Origin: Pempheris klunzingeri
Lineage: Eukaryota > Chordata > Actinopteri > Acropomatiformes > Pempheridae
DNA: 64,000 nucleotides
Direction: 5' to 3'
NCBI RefSeq assembly: GCF_042242105.1
Contig: NC_092022.1
Span: forward strand, 11,900,001-11,964,000
The number at the start of each line of letters is the position of its first letter. Position 1 is the first letter of the stretch. A program made the position numbers and the translations under genes. This document shows positions 49,401 to 61,499 of this stretch, in pieces. Under the pieces are notes generated by a model. That model made no database searches. It was not told the origin of the DNA and saw nothing but the letters and a program-made list of their open reading frames with translations.

Positions 49401-50100
49401 TTTAGATTTGGTGTCTTTACATAATGCTACTATAGGCCATCTGCACACACAACAGTGATATTGTGCACAGCAATTCTCTCCTGTGAGGTTAAATAGGGCT
49501 AAACGTGGTTATAATACAGATAATTGGTGAGAATGATGCCTTTTGATAACTCGTGTGACTTTATCCTCATTTCCTTCTGGAGTCAGTCCCATCTGAGTAC
49601 AGTAGTTTAGATCAGACGCCAATATCACTGTGACAGGTGCTCACATCTCCCACAGCCTCTGAACAAAGCTATAAGATCAATTGGCAGGGGCCCCTGTATG
49701 CTACAATACCCACATTACATTGATGGCTGTAAATGATATTGTCAAGTGTTACAGCAAATTATTTACCTTTGTTCTTCTTTGTCTAAATGCGTTTAGAGAC
49801 GCGCCATGATTGATAATCCCATTGTTTCATTTTTCTTTTGTCTCTGCATTTGCTTTTTTATTATTTATATTCTGTTGCATTGTACAGACAGGCAATTGTG
49901 GGGAATTCATCTTTTTAGGGAATTTACACAGCAAACCCTATGAATAAACAATTCTTTTTTTCTTGGTAAATTAGTTATCATTAATTTTAAATGTGTTGAG
50001 GATATGAATTAACATGAACGTTTCACGCTCAGAAAGGGTGCAACAGTGGATACTTAAAGCACCAACAGGAAATTCAATTCAGGATGTAAGACACACTGTC
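43491..50100. other. Gene-poor region, part 2
   Basis: No gene is recognised. An AT-rich open frame of 147 codons lies at 44752-45195 (see findings). Hairpins with perfect 9-bp stems occur at 44283-44307 and 48410-48433. Patches of higher complexity at about 47690-48060 and 49040-49330 could be conserved non-coding sequence. Confidence 0.45.
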
Positions 50101-50104
50101 AGCA

Positions 50105-50265
50105 TCTTTTATTTAACAGCAATCAGAAACAACTTTATTGGCCAAGTATGTTGACAATTACAAGGAATTTGATTCCGCTTGTCATCCACAAGATGCAATA
50201 ATGTAGACACAAAATTAAACAAAGATGAGTAGAAAATGTATATCTATTATGTAAAAGTAGATGAA
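50105..50265. repeat. Teleost interspersed repeat (aactttattggccaagtatg type)
   Basis: The aactttattggccaagtatg segment followed by tacaaggaatttgattccg is one I recognise as very common in fish genomes. The family name and ends are not established. Confidence 0.6.
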
Positions 50266-50689
50266 AACAACTATATTTTTATACACCTATAAACTAGAGA
50301 AACACATAGTATCTCTATTGGCTGTGGTTTGTAACGTGCAGCATATACATGCAGTTAATTATAGATGCATATATATTAAAGTTATTGCTTGATATTAATA
50401 AAAAGATGGAAACCAGTCTCTAGTCTGTACATTCAATATGATGCAGGAACCAGCAGCTGGTTAGTTCAAAATAGCGTAAAAAACTGGAAACTAAGAGACG
50501 CAGCAAGTCTGGCTCTGTCTAAAAGTAACAAAATCTGCAGACCATCAATTCTATGACTCCCTGATTAACATGTTTTTCTCATTTGTTTGATTAAATGAAG
50601 TCTTGTCTTCACCGTAAGGTTCTCAAGCAACCAGTCAAAACTTCTTGGAAGTTTCTGCACCCAGTTAAGAAAAGTTCCCACGTTTAGCC

Positions 50690-50915
50690 CCCAAAAACTA
50701 CAACATGTTGTTTTAAAACTTCTGTTGTTATTTGATGAGCTTAAGAATGAGTAAGGCTAACTGTTTTCCCATGTTTACATTCTTTATGCTAAGCTAAGCT
50801 AACTGACCGCTGCCTCCAGCTCCATATTTAACAGACAGCTATGTGAGTGGTCTCAAACTTCTCGTCTAACTCTCGGCAAGAAAGCAAATGAGGGTAATTC
50901 CCAAAATGTTTAACT
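50690..50915. repeat. Teleost interspersed repeat (gctaagctaagctaac type)
   Basis: The tttatgctaagctaagctaa segment, then ccgctgcctccagctccatatt, then ctcgtctaactctcggcaag and cccaaaatgtt occur in the order I know from a repeat abundant in percomorph fish. It is probably derived from a non-autonomous DNA transposon. This is part of the reason I suggest a percomorph source. Confidence 0.65.
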
Positions 50916-51607
50916 ATGCCCTTAACTGACTGTACATAACTCAATTTATTTCTCCATATTTAAGGCTTAACTAGTTGCAGTGTCACTTATTATCTCTTGA
51001 TTGACTACACGTCTTTTCATGCAACTTCGCCACAAGTCTCTATTTCAGATCAAACACAATATTTTATAGGCCGAAACCTTCAAAGCGTGTCATATCCTGT
51101 TGAGATGATGAAATGATTATGAAGCACCATGAAAGTGACATTTGGCAGATGGACTGTATTCATCTTTATCACTGCAGAGTTCCTGTACTACTTTCCTTTG
51201 ATAAAACATGAAACACATCCTCGGCTCGGCGTTTCAGTCTGTGACAAGTGTTTTAGCTTCAGCACTGATACATAAGTAAGGTTATTGTGAATCTTGAGAC
51301 TCTCAAACAAAAAGTTAAAGTCAGTTTTGTGGTTTAATTTTCCATTTGTGACATGAAGTTACCAGGCAACAAAACATTTAGTTGTTTCTGAAATCTAAAA
51401 TTATTTAAAATGTGTTGCATGATAAAACTTACTGACTTAACATAGGCTGCCATATTCAAGATTTTAGTAGATTGCATTAGAAGTGTAAGGGCCATCTCAG
51501 TTCATTAATTCATTTTTTGTATAGTGGTGCCATGAAGGTGAAGAAGGCCACGATTTCTTCAATCCATTTCTTTTATATATATGTCTCAAACCTGCCCCAT
51601 CTTCCCT

Positions 51608-51680
<73 letters not shown>

Positions 51681-54600
51681 CTTTCCTCTTTCGTCTCCGG
51701 GAGTATGGGTGCATGTCAAGTGATTGTTGAATTGAAATATTGATGTGGAGTATCAAAGCGTGGCGTAGCACTCCTGTGTTTCCAGAACTAACCACGAAGC
51801 GCTTTGATCAGATACTCCTGTGATCTGACTTCTGAAGTTGTTAAGAGTGCTGGAAAACAAAATGCAAACAAACTTCAAGTGCTCTTGGTATTGATAAAAG
51901 TTTTCTTTGACAAGTGGAGATGCGTGCTGTCTGCCTGTGTCTGCCCAAGACTGGAGATTTTGGGGTTTTCGTACATGCTAATGGACAAGAGATGAGGGAA
52001 TCATTACATTTTTCTATTTCTCAAACACCTAGCAATGTAAACCATGGTGCAGGAGTAGCAATCACCAAAAATTCTTGTTGTGATATCAGGGTGCTATAGT
52101 ACAAACGCAAAAATACAGCACTTCTGTAATTTATGCTTTAATTTGTGTTAGATTCTGATTACACATAACAGGATTTACCATTTTATTTCATTTGCAATCT
52201 AAAATCTAAATTAAATCATCTGTGAGAGATAAAACCAAAACAAAATTAAATTTAGCAATTATACACTCACATAAGTAAAAATGAGGGAATTATGAACTGA
52301 TGTTTAATTACTCCTCCAAAAAAATGTATTATATGACTGAATGATGTTATTGACATATTCCTCCAGAATTCATTCACCATTGCATTACCCATGTGTGATT
52401 AGAAGCAGATGAAGAAAACCATTTGTTTTCCTCAGTTGCTCCATCGTTTTCTTAGTTAACATTTTGTTTTGAAGGTTCATGAACACCTTGTATTTCTTGT
52501 AGACCGGTGCATAGGAGAAAATGTCCCGAGGCAAGAGAAGACAAAGCTCCCACATACTGTCCTTTTACTTGCAATGCAGTTTCATAAAGACACGATATTT
52601 CTGTCCCTTCATTGGGCCTTAGCTTTGCCAAGTAAATGTCTTTAGGAATAATGTGAAATATAGAAAGAAATCAAGAGCAGAGGTAGTTTTGAGGTTGGGT
52701 AAGAGGTGAGTTTTGAAGAGGTTTGCATGTCTGAATGGGCAGACAGGAAACAAGGACATCAATGAGCTCAATGTGATTTGCAAATCATCTAATGAGCAAG
52801 GCACATTAGGCTACAGAGGTAAACCTTTTGTCTGATTCTGCATCAATCTTTCCTCAATATTTCCCTCTGCACCTCCCTCTCAGCCACTCACACACAAACA
52901 AACACATTTCTAGCTCAATGGGACACAGGAAAGAGACTCCTGAATGAGGTATTAAATTGTTGCACTGTAAAGTCCAGCTGTTGGTGTTACTCCTCATGCC
53001 AATGAAACCGAGTGTCATGGTAATTACGCCCCATCTTGTCCTGCCTTGGATTGGTGAATGGTTACAGAGTGGGGCACTACAGTTAGCAGCAGGCTTTTAC
53101 ATGCTGTCTGTCTCATCCATTAGGCCACATTTGTCACATGAGGACCATTGAGTCAGCACAGTGCTGTAAAATTGGCTTTTTGACATGACCACCAGTACAA
53201 AGGCTGCTCCCCTCCATGGCTGCCCTTTTCTAGTGCAGATGGTCAAGACAGCTGGGACAATTTAGTGATCTGAGGCTTTTAAACTGCCCCCCAGGCATGA
53301 TAAAAACAGCTTGAGAAGCTACTTGCATATTCTACGTTCTGAGCTTAAGAGTAAGATGCCTGCAACAAAAACATCACCATTTGCTTTCTACATTGGGAAA
53401 AGGGATTTAAATCTCCTCCAGTATCGGGACAGAAAACCCTGTTGAGACTTAATGTCTGTTCATTTTTTGGTTTTTTGTTCGGAAATAAGTGCACGAGCTT
53501 GTCTGCATCGCCTCATGTAGTCTGTGTCCATTTTGAAGTTGAGTTTTCTGGTAGCCACCCAGTCAGAGCAGCCTGTAATGTATGACGGAGGGGCCTGATT
53601 ACCAGCAATCTCACCAGCTGTTTAATGAACACAGGGACCTCTTTCTCTGGAAATGAGTTTTCCCTTGAAAACTGAGGAAGCCGTATCCAGGTCTATTTAA
53701 ATGAGGTAACATGGGGAAGGTAAGCACCACCACATGAGCATTGTTTTCACAGTTCAAAGTGAGGAGAGAGTACTTTGCACTTCAAAGCCACTCATCTGGG
53801 AGGCAGTACAGTGGGGGTGGGGTGGCGTGGGGGAGAGGGGACAGGAAATAAGAATCAGGGTAATTAACAACTTCTGCTCCGTAATAAACCAGAGACATAG
53901 CATACCTCTGCCTCCAAGATACACTCCTATTTTCATGTCCTCCGCGCTCTTTTCCTTTACTACTGTTTTCTTTCATCCTTAATGTTCACTTTAATTTGGA
54001 ATTAGAGTATTTTTTCTCAACGCTGCTGGAATTACATCATGTGTATTAATGTTTGCATGGGGTACTTGTATCATACTAAATCTCTGCATTATATTTATTT
54101 CTTATTTCAACGGCTGTATCGACCTGCAGATATTCATCTTTTCTGAAACCATTCGGTTGAATTTGTGTTTCAACTCAGAGGCATTAGGAAACATTTATAA
54201 TTATAATTCATTAAAAAGTATCTTTCTTGGACTTGCTGCTTTTGCTGAGTAAAACAATAAATATAATCAGCCCGTTCAAATGTCCTGTGAATATTTTTAT
54301 GGAGAAATATCATCATTTTCTTATTCCAAAACACAGATTTTCCTTTTTTCTCAGTTTTGTTCCCACCTAAAAAGTACACAATCTGCGTGATTTATTAGCT
54401 GACTCCAGCTGAAGTCTGCATGTCATGGTGAGTCTGGAGAAATCTTTTGTTTAAAGCTGAGGTGTCTCTCTGTCAAGGACATAACACACTCTGTCAGCTC
54501 TGCCTTCACACCAATAGCTTCAAAAAGGCCTTAACCAAATGGTACAGTTAAGTGATTACATGTATTGCCTTTCATTTAGTTTTCAAAAAGCTGTTAATTC

Positions 54601-56040
54601 TAACAATTAAAACAAAATTTATAAAGGAAACATTTCTTAAGTTTAGTTATTTCTAACTTTATCTGGCTCCTCCTTTGAGTATGTTTATTTAAGGATCACA
54701 GTCTGTGAAACAGGGAGCAGTGGATAAGTGAGGAACTAGGAATTTACATGAGAAACAGGTTCCCAGCCTGGATTTAAACTCTTAACATTGTAATGGTGAA
54801 CAGATTTACAGAATGAGATTAAACCTCAATCTGCATTTAATGGAGCAGATCTGAAGCGGCCTCTACTTGAACTCTGAAATGTGAGAATGTCACACAGGGT
54901 AGCCTATTTGACATGTCACCCACTGGTGAGAACTCTGAGGCTTTGATTGAGTTTTATCAATTAGCTTTGTGAGGGAAAATACTGTGACTGTCTTCCTCGT
55001 GTGTGAGCCTCAGGCCTGCCAGGCCGAGAAAGCGCCTGCTGCCGCCTTAAGAAACTAAAGGTTTGTTATGTGTCATCAGGAGAACTACTGTCCACTTATT
55101 CACCTCCACACAAAAAGTAAAAAAAAAACTTTTTATGCCCATCATCTGCAAGGCGATGCCATTTCAAGAGTGCATGATTGACATCATTTCATCAGAATTA
55201 TACACATTAACTCCAGCTGTATATCTTGAATTTAACAAAACCAAAAGTACACGTGAGTCTCTATTCTTACCAGATATTTCAGGAACAAAATCTAAACTAA
55301 ATTTATTCACCTCTTTGACCTGAAATCAGCCCATCTGACATAATATTTTAGTGTTCACCCTACTTTGAGCATTAAGTGGTGCACAACATGATATAAATCC
55401 ATTATTCTTTGTAGTGATAGTTGTTGTATTGATATTTATTGAACAGAGATGATAGTTTGCCCACATTTTCATTTCACATGGCATCACTGATTGCTGCCAA
55501 AAATAAAAATCCATGTATTTACTATCTTTACTTGAATTCCCGTAGTGGAGTTGAAGCAGTATGCAAATACTCCCAGAGTGAAAAATATTTTGACTAAGCT
55601 GGCTATATTAATCTATTTTATTTTTCATCAGACTAAGCATTTTGTTCTTGTGCAAAATGTAGTCCTAAATGTAGATATTGAAAGTTGCTGAAACAATAAA
55701 TGTTATCACTATGAAATGGTTTTTAATCATGTAGTTGTGTGGGTTTCTTTTGAAATTTAAAGAGGTGGGAAAGAACACAAGATGAAGCCAGAAGTTCAAA
55801 TTGATGTGATGCCGTGAAAAGTAAATATTACAGGACAGTTCTTATCATGAATCAAATCTTCTTCTTTTTTCTCCTCCAGAACAATTGGAGGAGGAGTCAG
55901 TCCTTGGGGTCAGCATTTGGTTGAAATTGAGTGAAATTATGAGTAGCCCACCCCTTCACCTAACAATCCCCCCCCCCCCTTCCTCCCTCACATCTCCCCT
56001 CTATTGACTGGCTCTCCTGCATCATACTGGAGACCCCGTT
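50916..56040. other. Gene-poor region, part 3, upstream flank of sp5l
   Basis: No coding exon is recognised. Apart from the (TC)n tract, the sequence is unique-looking and AT-rich. Close to sp5l a C-run (about 55969-55979) and a perfect short palindrome (ctcctcca...tggaggag, about 55871-55893) precede the promoter. Developmental regulators are often flanked by such gene-free DNA. Confidence 0.45.
51611..51678. repeat. (TC)34 microsatellite
   Basis: Sixty-eight uninterrupted bases of TC dinucleotide. The pure run suggests high polymorphism. Confidence 0.98.
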
Positions 56041-56058
56041 GAGAGGATCTTTTCTCTC

Positions 56059-56065
56059 TATAAAG
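56059..56065 (+). promoter_or_regulatory. sp5l TATA box
   Basis: TATAAAG lies about 330 bases upstream of the sp5l ATG in a suitable location for a start near 56090. Pyrimidine/C-rich sequence lies just upstream. No transcript data are available. Confidence 0.5.
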
Positions 56066-56392
56066 AGAAGATGCAGCTCAGGCGCCTTTGAGATGATCGC
56101 AAGGATTTACTGCGCGCCTCTCTGCCTCTGACTTCAGACGGGCATCCTCGGCTGCTTCAGCACCAAATTCATCTGGACTGCGAGCGTACTAGAAATATTT
56201 ACCTAGCGGACTGAGGGACATTTGAATGACGCGGGATTTCCCTGTCTATTCTGCCAAAGTGTCTGAGTCATCCAAGACCCGAATGTGAGCATCGTTTTCT
56301 TGTGCGCTCCGAGCTCTAGTTTAGACTTTGTGCGTCGTCGCCTCTCGGCGCAGTTTGTGTTGCAGGTGCGTTTGGAAGGAGCGCGAGGACAG

Positions 56393-57862
56393 ATGGCTGC
56401 CCTGGCGATACAAAGGACTGACAACTTTTTGCACACATTTTTACAGGTTTGTTGTATAATCATCCTTTTTGACGCATTGGATTTATTACCTATTTTCATG
56501 GTGGTGAAAGACACCAGTGGTTGAATATGCTTCACGTTATGTGAAAGTAATTAGATGTGCTATAGTGGTAAAAATCATTTGTCAAACACTGGGCTCACAG
56601 AAAAAGAGACTGAAATAATAAAGCAAATGAAACACCAGGTAATCAATGATTTGATAACTGATAATTCATCTGAACTAACTGAAATAAACTAAATCAGTTT
56701 TTGAAAGTTTTGTGATTGTGTGAATAAAAGAAAATGCTTATTGAGATTAAGGTAGATTTTATACTTGTAGTTATCATCAAAGTGGCCCATGTAATCTGAT
56801 GTGTGTTTGTGTGTCACCACATAGGACCGGACGCCCAGCTCGTCTCCGGAGGGAGCACCTAACGCCCTCTCCTTCCTGGCCACCACCTGTAGCCAGGCCT
56901 GGCAGGTGGGAGGCAGTATGGGCTCAGAGGGTTCCCAGTTCCCCTATGAAAGCACCGTCAGCTCCACGTCAGGAATGTTTCAGCTCTGGAGCAACGACAT
57001 GGCGCCCAGCACAGCCCTGAGCACACACCAGATGACCTTCACCGTACCCAAGGTGCAGTTCTCCGGACACATGCAGTCTGGCCTGGGTCACCATCATCAT
57101 CACCCTCATCATCACCACCACCATGAGCTGCCTCTCACCCCTCCAGCTGAACCTCCCTCCTCCTACTCTTTCGAACTCTCCCCTGTCAAAGTGCTGTCCT
57201 CGCAGCCACAGGCCGGCGGCCCCTATTATCCTCAGCACAACAGTGTGGGACAAAACTTCCCCAGCTTCCTCCAGAACTCCTCAGCCAGGCATCACCTGCC
57301 TGGAGGCCATATGGAGGAAGGGCAGCAATGGTGGAGCCTACCCCAAACCAACGCCACCCCCTCAAACCATCCCTTCTCCCTAGGGAGACAGCTGGTTTTG
57401 GGGCACCAGCCTCAGATAGCCGCTCTTCTCCAGGGTACCTCGAAGGGCCTGCTGAGCTCCACACGCCGCTGCCGCCGCTGCAAATGCCCCAACTGCCAGG
57501 CGAATGGTGGGGGGTTAGAGTTCGGCAAGAAGAGACTGCACATCTGCCATATCCCAGAGTGTGGCAAAGTGTACAAGAAGACCTCTCACCTCAAGGCACA
57601 TCTGCGCTGGCATGCCGGGGAGAGGCCCTTCATCTGTAACTGGCTCTTCTGTGGTAAAAGCTTCACCCGTTCAGACGAGCTCCAGCGGCACCTCCGCACT
57701 CACACTGGAGAAAAGCGCTTTGGGTGCCAGCAGTGCGGCAAGAGGTTCATGAGGAGTGACCACCTCTCCAAACATGTCAAGACCCACCAGACCAGGAAGA
57801 GCCGGTCTGGGCAGCCTTCACAGAGCACAGACCCTCTGCTCACCAATATCAAGAGAGAGTAA
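56393..57862 (+). CDS. sp5l: Sp5-like zinc-finger transcription factor, two exons
   Basis: Sp5-group proteins bind GC boxes and act as Wnt-responsive repressors/regulators in early embryos. Exon 1 (56393-56446) encodes [18 protein letters not shown] and exon 2 starts at 56825 (ccacatag|GACCGG), giving 363 residues ending at TAA 57860-57862. An Sp box ([11 protein letters not shown]) is near the N-terminus. A histidine-rich run lies at about residues 103-114, followed by an [10 protein letters not shown] motif typical of Sp5. The Buttonhead box [11 protein letters not shown] is at about 232-242. Three C2H2 fingers follow at about 257-281, 287-311 and 317-339, with all Cys and His ligands present. 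A TCF/LEF-like ATCAAAG lies in the intron at 56776-56782, compatible with Wnt control but not proof. The N-terminus points to sp5l rather than sp5. Confidence 0.95.
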
Positions 57863-58690
57863 TCTCTGTGGTCCATCATTCACAAATAATTACCAACAGT
57901 GAACAGACTGTGTGACTTACACTTACTGCCATAGGTTTGCACTAGAGGGTAAGCATCAAGCTCCCCAAATATCTTCTGTTGTCAAAGCTCTGCATTTGAC
58001 TTCAAGTAGTACCATGAAAATATATTTAGAGACCATTTTAATAAAGTAATTGTGTGCTGTTTAAGGCAAGGCACCTTTAAAGAACACTTGAAGCCTTTTT
58101 CAGTGATATTGTGAGAGTTTTGCTGAATTCAGTGTACTTTTCAAAATGCCGCACAGACTGATTTCACCTGAAACAAAATTGATTTCTTAAACAATTGAAG
58201 ATTTCAGCCGATGTGAAAATCTTTTTTTTTTTCAGAGTTCATTTTGTAAATAATTTATCCAATACGAAGGAAGTGGCAGACATGAGCGAAATTCCACAAG
58301 GTTTAGGTTAATATGTTGTTCATATTATCATGATCAAAATAAATGTATGCCTTAGTGCAGCTAAAGGTTGCTGCACAAAAATGATAATTTCCACTCTTGA
58401 AAACAGGTTCAGACTGGAAAAACACTTCTCTTGCTGATGATAATTAGATTTTTATTCCAAAACATATCCTAATTTGTCAGCTTCAAGGTAGGGATTGTTT
58501 TTGAAATGTGTCTTTGATCTACAGATTTATCTCATCTGCTCTTGAGCAGAAATGTGAAGCACCATTCCTCCAAACATTTAAAATTTTTAAGTTCTTTGTA
58601 AATTATGTATAAATATCATGAACAATTTTATTGGGGTTATGGCCGCATGTAAATTTTAATAAACATTGTCCTTGCTGAAACAATTTCTCT
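57863..58690 (+). other. sp5l 3' UTR
   Basis: AT-rich sequence runs from the stop to the AATAAA at 58658-58663, the likely polyadenylation signal. No competing exon is seen. Confidence 0.6.
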
Positions 58691-61499
58691 GTTTCTTATA
58701 ATGTGATTTTCTTACATCTTGACGACTGATTGTGAAGTAAATATCTATGACTGACAGTGAGAGTCAATGGCTTTAACCTTCTTAGCTCATTCAATAAATT
58801 TGTGAATTCAAGTGCCCCAGAGCTCCTAAAGATCTAACATTTTATTTGAATTGTAATTCAATTGCACTCAGAATATTAATGCTGCTCATTGTGCTGTTGG
58901 TGTGAAGGAAGAAGCTCCTGAAGAAGACCTAACATGGTGGGCTGTTCAAAGATTTTCACACCTCAAAGTAAATACTCAATCTATTGATGGGGCTGTTTGT
59001 CTCGCCTGCTGCAATCAAGTTCACAGTCATGTGGCTTTTAATGAGTGTTTTCTTTCTCTCAATGGAGAAGATTGAGTCAACAGATGCAACAGAGGGCACT
59101 GGAGAGGAATTCCCTGTGAATGGGACCCCTGTTGTCGAGACCCCCTCGGTGGTGACAGGAACTCCCTTTGATTTTGCACCCTTGTGAAAGTTAATACCCC
59201 TCACGCCCCCCCCACCCCACCGCCCCCACCCCTTCCGTCCCCAGCCTCCATATATCACAGCCGTGTTACGATCGGCCCTGCTTTACTGCCCAGAATGGGG
59301 CTTTATTCAGAGGCCAGCCAACCAGATGTCTGCTCATCCAGGGGTTTCTTCTCTTTGTTTTTAATCCTGTTTGAACTTTCTCCAAGGGGGATGTCGAAGC
59401 AAGCAAAATACTTTGCATTTCTTTTTAACAGAGGCTCCCAAAAGTGGAATCTGAGGGCCTTCAAGGGCTCTATAGAAGAAAAAAAAAACATTAGTAACTA
59501 TTAGTTAAATTACTAAGCAATGGGCACAAAGTGAGAATGCCTAATGATGACAGTATTAATTAAAGCTTCCACAGACATTAAAAGTATGCAGAATCAAGAG
59601 AGGCTGTGTAGAGAAACACCAACACTGCGCTTAGCTTTAAAAAGAGACTTTTTTATTTGATATGATACAACAGTTTCTACTCAGTCAAACATGGCATTAA
59701 CCAACCCTCTCTTGGTTTTACGTCCTTGCTTCTGGTTCTCTGTAGTGGTATCATCGTGTTTTAATACAGATCAGTAATCCCCAATGAAAACACACCAGTT
59801 CACATTAACTGCATATGGATTCTGTGAGATGCCTTCACTCACCTAATGTCTCAATTTTCAGTTTACTTTGAGTAATTTATTATGGTTTTTCAGACAGATT
59901 ATTGAGCAGCTTTGAGCATTGAAATATGAGGCCTATTAATCTTTGGTGCAGCTGTATGATCCAACTAAACTGAGAGTGAAAGCCTTGTGGGGACCTCTAC
60001 TGGCCACAAAGAAGAAATGACCTGATATTAACAGGATAGCCACCTTCATCTACTCTGCTCTCCTGTTTTGGCCACTTAGGCGTGATAATCCAGATAGAAA
60101 CACAGATATCTGCGATTGTTTAGTTAGAGTAGTGGCAAACTGAACTATGGAGTAAGAGCATGAAAATTTTGAGTGGCGAGCTGCTGTTTTTGGCACTGTT
60201 GTCTGAGGAAGAGGAAACATGCAGATTCATCAGCATTACTCCGTTTGTCCAGCGACATATTATCCTTCATTTTAACCAACTGGAACAGTAACATTTCCTG
60301 GCATACCTGGGTCATTCTTCATCTTATAAGTGGAAATGTATGATTGCCTTTATGGTATGCACTGTACAGTATTTAGTCCATGAGGGCAAAAGCTAACAGA
60401 GATTATAGAAATGGTGCACAGCCTTGACATGACAACAGTGGACTAATAAAACAATTCATATTAGTTTAAACCGATGCACTTTTAAGGACTTGTGTCATCT
60501 AAAACCACAAGCGCCTCACTTCAGCATGGAAGGAACAATCTGTGTGATGCAGCATTGCGCTACTCAATCGCCAAGGGGATGTTGCATGCAACACTTTGGG
60601 TCAGCACAGCAGTCCCTTTGAATGCACGTACTGTTTCTAGCAACACCTCTGGAGTTGCCCAAAGAGCAAAATGTATTCTAATGTGACGTCATACCCACAG
60701 AGGACCTCCAGGGGGATCTATCATGCCTTTTTTGTCCAGATCAAACAGGGGCCAGTCAAACAGAATAACAGAGCACACAGGAGCTCTCGACACGGTGGCA
60801 AGAAAGAAAGTTTTTCACTTTCAGTTGAAATTCAAGTGAGTAAACTCCTCGCGGCATGTTCAAATCAAGTGTTCAGCGTTTCCTATTCTTGTCGACATAA
60901 ACAGCAAACTCAGTTGTCAGCAGGGGAATGACAAAATGTATTAATGTCGGTGTTCTTCACAATGGGGCATCAGAAAAAGAAAGAAAAAAAAAAATGAGTA
61001 CAAGAGAAGCCACTGCCACTCCTTGCACACTCTCATGCACTCCAACACATCCACACATTGTTGCATAAACATACATTCAGGCACACGTAACTCCAGTGAC
61101 CGCCCCAATTAGGAATGGTTATTTCTTCAAACAAATTCCCCTTGTCCTTCGAAAGAGAGACGAGCATGGTATACAAACTCTCAAAAAGGTAAAAAGCAGA
61201 AATTGTGTCTGAGCCCAGTAACATCCCACTGGGTGCTGTTCATGTACACTCAAGGTGACCAAGGCTAGTCACCCCCCACTAAATGGCTCTCTAAAAACAA
61301 GAGCAGAGTCATTTTATAATTGCAGCCCATAATTCCTTCATATGCTCCTTCAGGTTCTTTCATTATCCTCCAGAAATCACAACTGGACCAGGTGAGGGTC
61401 CAGCCTGGCATAAACAGACAGTAGATAAGTGTTTATGTCTCCACAGCTGTGGTGCTAGCTGCTGTCCTCCTGACCCAGGAGACAGATAGTTATCGGAGT
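58691..61499. other. Intergenic sequence and probable arhgef25 3' UTR
   Basis: No coding exon is recognised. A minus-strand AATAAA at 59657-59652 could end a long arhgef25 3' UTR, but an earlier unseen site is possible. A C-rich run (cccccccaccccaccgcccc) lies near 59203-59222. The open frame at 58984-59187 begins with a hydrophobic stretch but shows no splice context or family. Confidence 0.4.

Noticed and set aside
58984-59187. 67-codon plus-strand frame starting with a hydrophobic, signal-like segment
   Set aside because: No splice sites, no family, and the reverse strand is equally open. It lies between sp5l and arhgef25 without promoter features, so chance is the best explanation.
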